Below, in pieces: positions 62,953 through 64,000 of a stretch of DNA of 64,000 bases; within the stretch, counting starts at the first letter, position 1, and each line of letters starts with the position of its first letter. The stretch lies in contig LVBB01000109.1 of assembly GCA_001603075.1 (NCBI GenBank), positions 124,001 to 188,000 of the forward strand, written 5' to 3'. Below the pieces are notes generated by a model that saw nothing but the letters and a program-made list of their open reading frames with translations, did not search any database and was not told the origin of the DNA. The DNA comes from Phycisphaerales bacterium Planc_01 (GTDB taxonomy: Bacteria > Planctomycetota > Phycisphaerae > Sedimentisphaerales > Anaerobacaceae). The translations under genes were made by a program, and so were the position numbers.

Positions 62953-63445
62953 GTCAACCTCCCGTACCCACATCCAAAATTGGTGCTCTGATGGGGCAAG
63001 CCGACGCAACGACCCGGTTCGATTCGCCGGGACAGGCCGTTGCACATGCGCCCTCATCCGGGCCCCCCGGCCGACCAGCCGGCCGAGATCCCTTCAGAGG
63101 CCCCCGTTAAAACATAGATTATAATCGGCTATCGACAAGACTCGCGTTAGGCGAAATCGCCCTTGCTCCTGATTGTGCGAAAAGGCCCTCCGGGCAGTCC
63201 GTTCGCAGGAGCTCGGGCCGAGACAGGTCCTGTAATCATCCCCCTGGCAGCATCGAAGGGACGGTTCGCTCTGCCACGTCGGATTCCACGTTGCACCGAC
63301 CATGCGCGGGGCGTTCCGGCGTAACGCGATGTATTCGGCCGCGGCCGCGTGAATCGCACAAAGCGATTGAAAAGGGCGCCGCCGGCGACTATTCTACGGC
63401 ACGGCAGGGTACGGCGATCGCCGGGACCGGATTGGGAAGACGAAC
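62953..63445. other. Divergent spacer between PilZ and aldo/keto reductase genes
   Basis: No gene is seen. A palindromic ATTATAAT at 63118-63125 contains a perfect TATAAT on each strand, but no -35 box at the right distance on either. It should hold the promoters of the flanking divergent genes. Confidence 0.45.
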
Positions 63446-64000
63446 ATGAAGAAACGAAGGCTGGGCGATACCGAACTGCAATTGACCACCGTGGGTCTGG
63501 GCACCTGGGCCATGGGTGGCCCGTGGGAGTTCGGCTGGGGCCCCCAGGATGATGAAGACGCCCTGGCCGCGATATGGGCGGCGCTCGAGCGCGGCATCAA
63601 CTGGATCGACACAGCGCCGGTGTACGGACTGGGCCATTCGGAAGAGTTGGTCGGCCGGGCTCTGAAACAAACCCAATATAGGCCGATCATCGCCACGAAA
63701 TGCGGCCTGCTCTGGAACGACAGGCGTCAGAAGGTCTCCTGCCTTGATCCTCAGAGCATTCGCCGTGAGTGCCACGCCAGTCTCGAACGACTGGGCATCG
63801 AGACCATCGACCTGTACCAGATGCACTGGCCCGATCCCGATGATGGGATTGAAGCGGCGTGGGAACAGATGGCCCGCCTCGTGCAAGAGGGCAAGGTCCG
63901 ATACATCGGCGTCTCCAACTACAGCGTGGCCCAGCTCGAACGCATCGGCAGGATCCATCCGCCCGCGTCGTTGCAGCCGCCGTATAGTATGCTCCACCGC
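63446..64000 (+). CDS. Aldo/keto reductase, C-terminus cut by window edge
   Basis: The ATG at 63446 follows a GGGAAGA box and opens a frame of 185 codons to the window edge, about the first 60% of the protein. It starts MKKRRLGDTELQLTTVGLGTWAMGG and has NWIDTAPVYGLGHSEELVG, with Asp and Tyr of the catalytic tetrad. IIATKCGLLW carries the Lys, and LYQMHWPDPDD the His. This fits an NADPH-dependent aldo/keto reductase of the YajO/PdxI-like class. Substrate is unknown. Confidence 0.93.
   Translation, partial: MKKRRLGDTELQLTTVGLGTWAMGGPWEFGWGPQDDEDALAAIWAALERGINWIDTAPVYGLGHSEELVGRALKQTQYRPIIATKCGLLWNDRRQKVSCLDPQSIRRECHASLERLGIETIDLYQMHWPDPDDGIEAAWEQMARLVQEGKVRYIGVSNYSVAQLERIGRIHPPASLQPPYSMLHR

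Overview
The window looks like a chromosomal piece of a planctomycete, most likely class Phycisphaerae near the Sedimentisphaerales. The lineage call is an inference from gene content: a prepilin-like protein with the H-X9-DG motif, large secreted LamG/discoidin-type proteins, DUF4838, DUF4832 and FGE-like secreted proteins, a Tat-exported Gfo/Idh oxidoreductase, a CotH/lamin-tail protein and a MoxR-DUF58-VWA operon. The DNA is GC-rich, and many genes have GGAG-type ribosome binding sites. No rRNA, CRISPR array, transposase or phage gene was seen.

Region 1 (1-21696, all minus strand) is one long exopolysaccharide locus that continues past the left edge. In transcription order it encodes a Wzc-type tyrosine autokinase, a TPR-tailed O-antigen ligase/polymerase, a thiolase, an HMG-CoA synthase, an N-half FAS1-type hot-dog dehydratase, a GNAT, a BioF2/FemAB-like acyltransferase, the matching C-half dehydratase, a flippase, a second BioF2/FemAB-like protein, a polysaccharide deacetylase, an acyltransferase-3, a secreted glycosidase-like protein, a second polymerase, a GT4 glycosyltransferase and a DUF362 protein. 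The unusual part is the acyl-CoA block. Thiolase, HMG-CoA synthase and a split hydratase could make a branched acyl-CoA (HMG-CoA or 3-methylglutaconyl-CoA), and the neighbouring N-acyltransferases could attach it to the repeat unit. The spacer upstream of the operon holds a 128-nt structured element with terminator-like and antiterminator-like pairings, and a cluster of CACAGGTGT-like sites.

Region 2 (22678-36744, minus) is a Bat-like operon: a TPR protein of about 2,000 residues, a coiled-coil/Gly-Ser-rich membrane protein, a MoxR ATPase, a DUF58 protein, a BatA-like VWA protein and a VWA plus amidotransferase-like membrane protein.

Region 3 (37060-57387) is a set of secreted proteins: a pseudopilin-like protein, a LamG protein, a DUF4838 protein, a barrel-FGE fusion, then HU, DUF169 and DUF4832 on the plus strand, then a PQQ-type propeller, a Gfo/Idh oxidoreductase, a lipoprotein and a CotH/lamin-tail protein.

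Region 4 (57786-64000) is housekeeping: tRNA-Phe, a small membrane protein, enolase with a clear terminator, phosphatidylserine decarboxylase and phosphatidylserine synthase in tandem, a PilZ protein and the start of an aldo/keto reductase.
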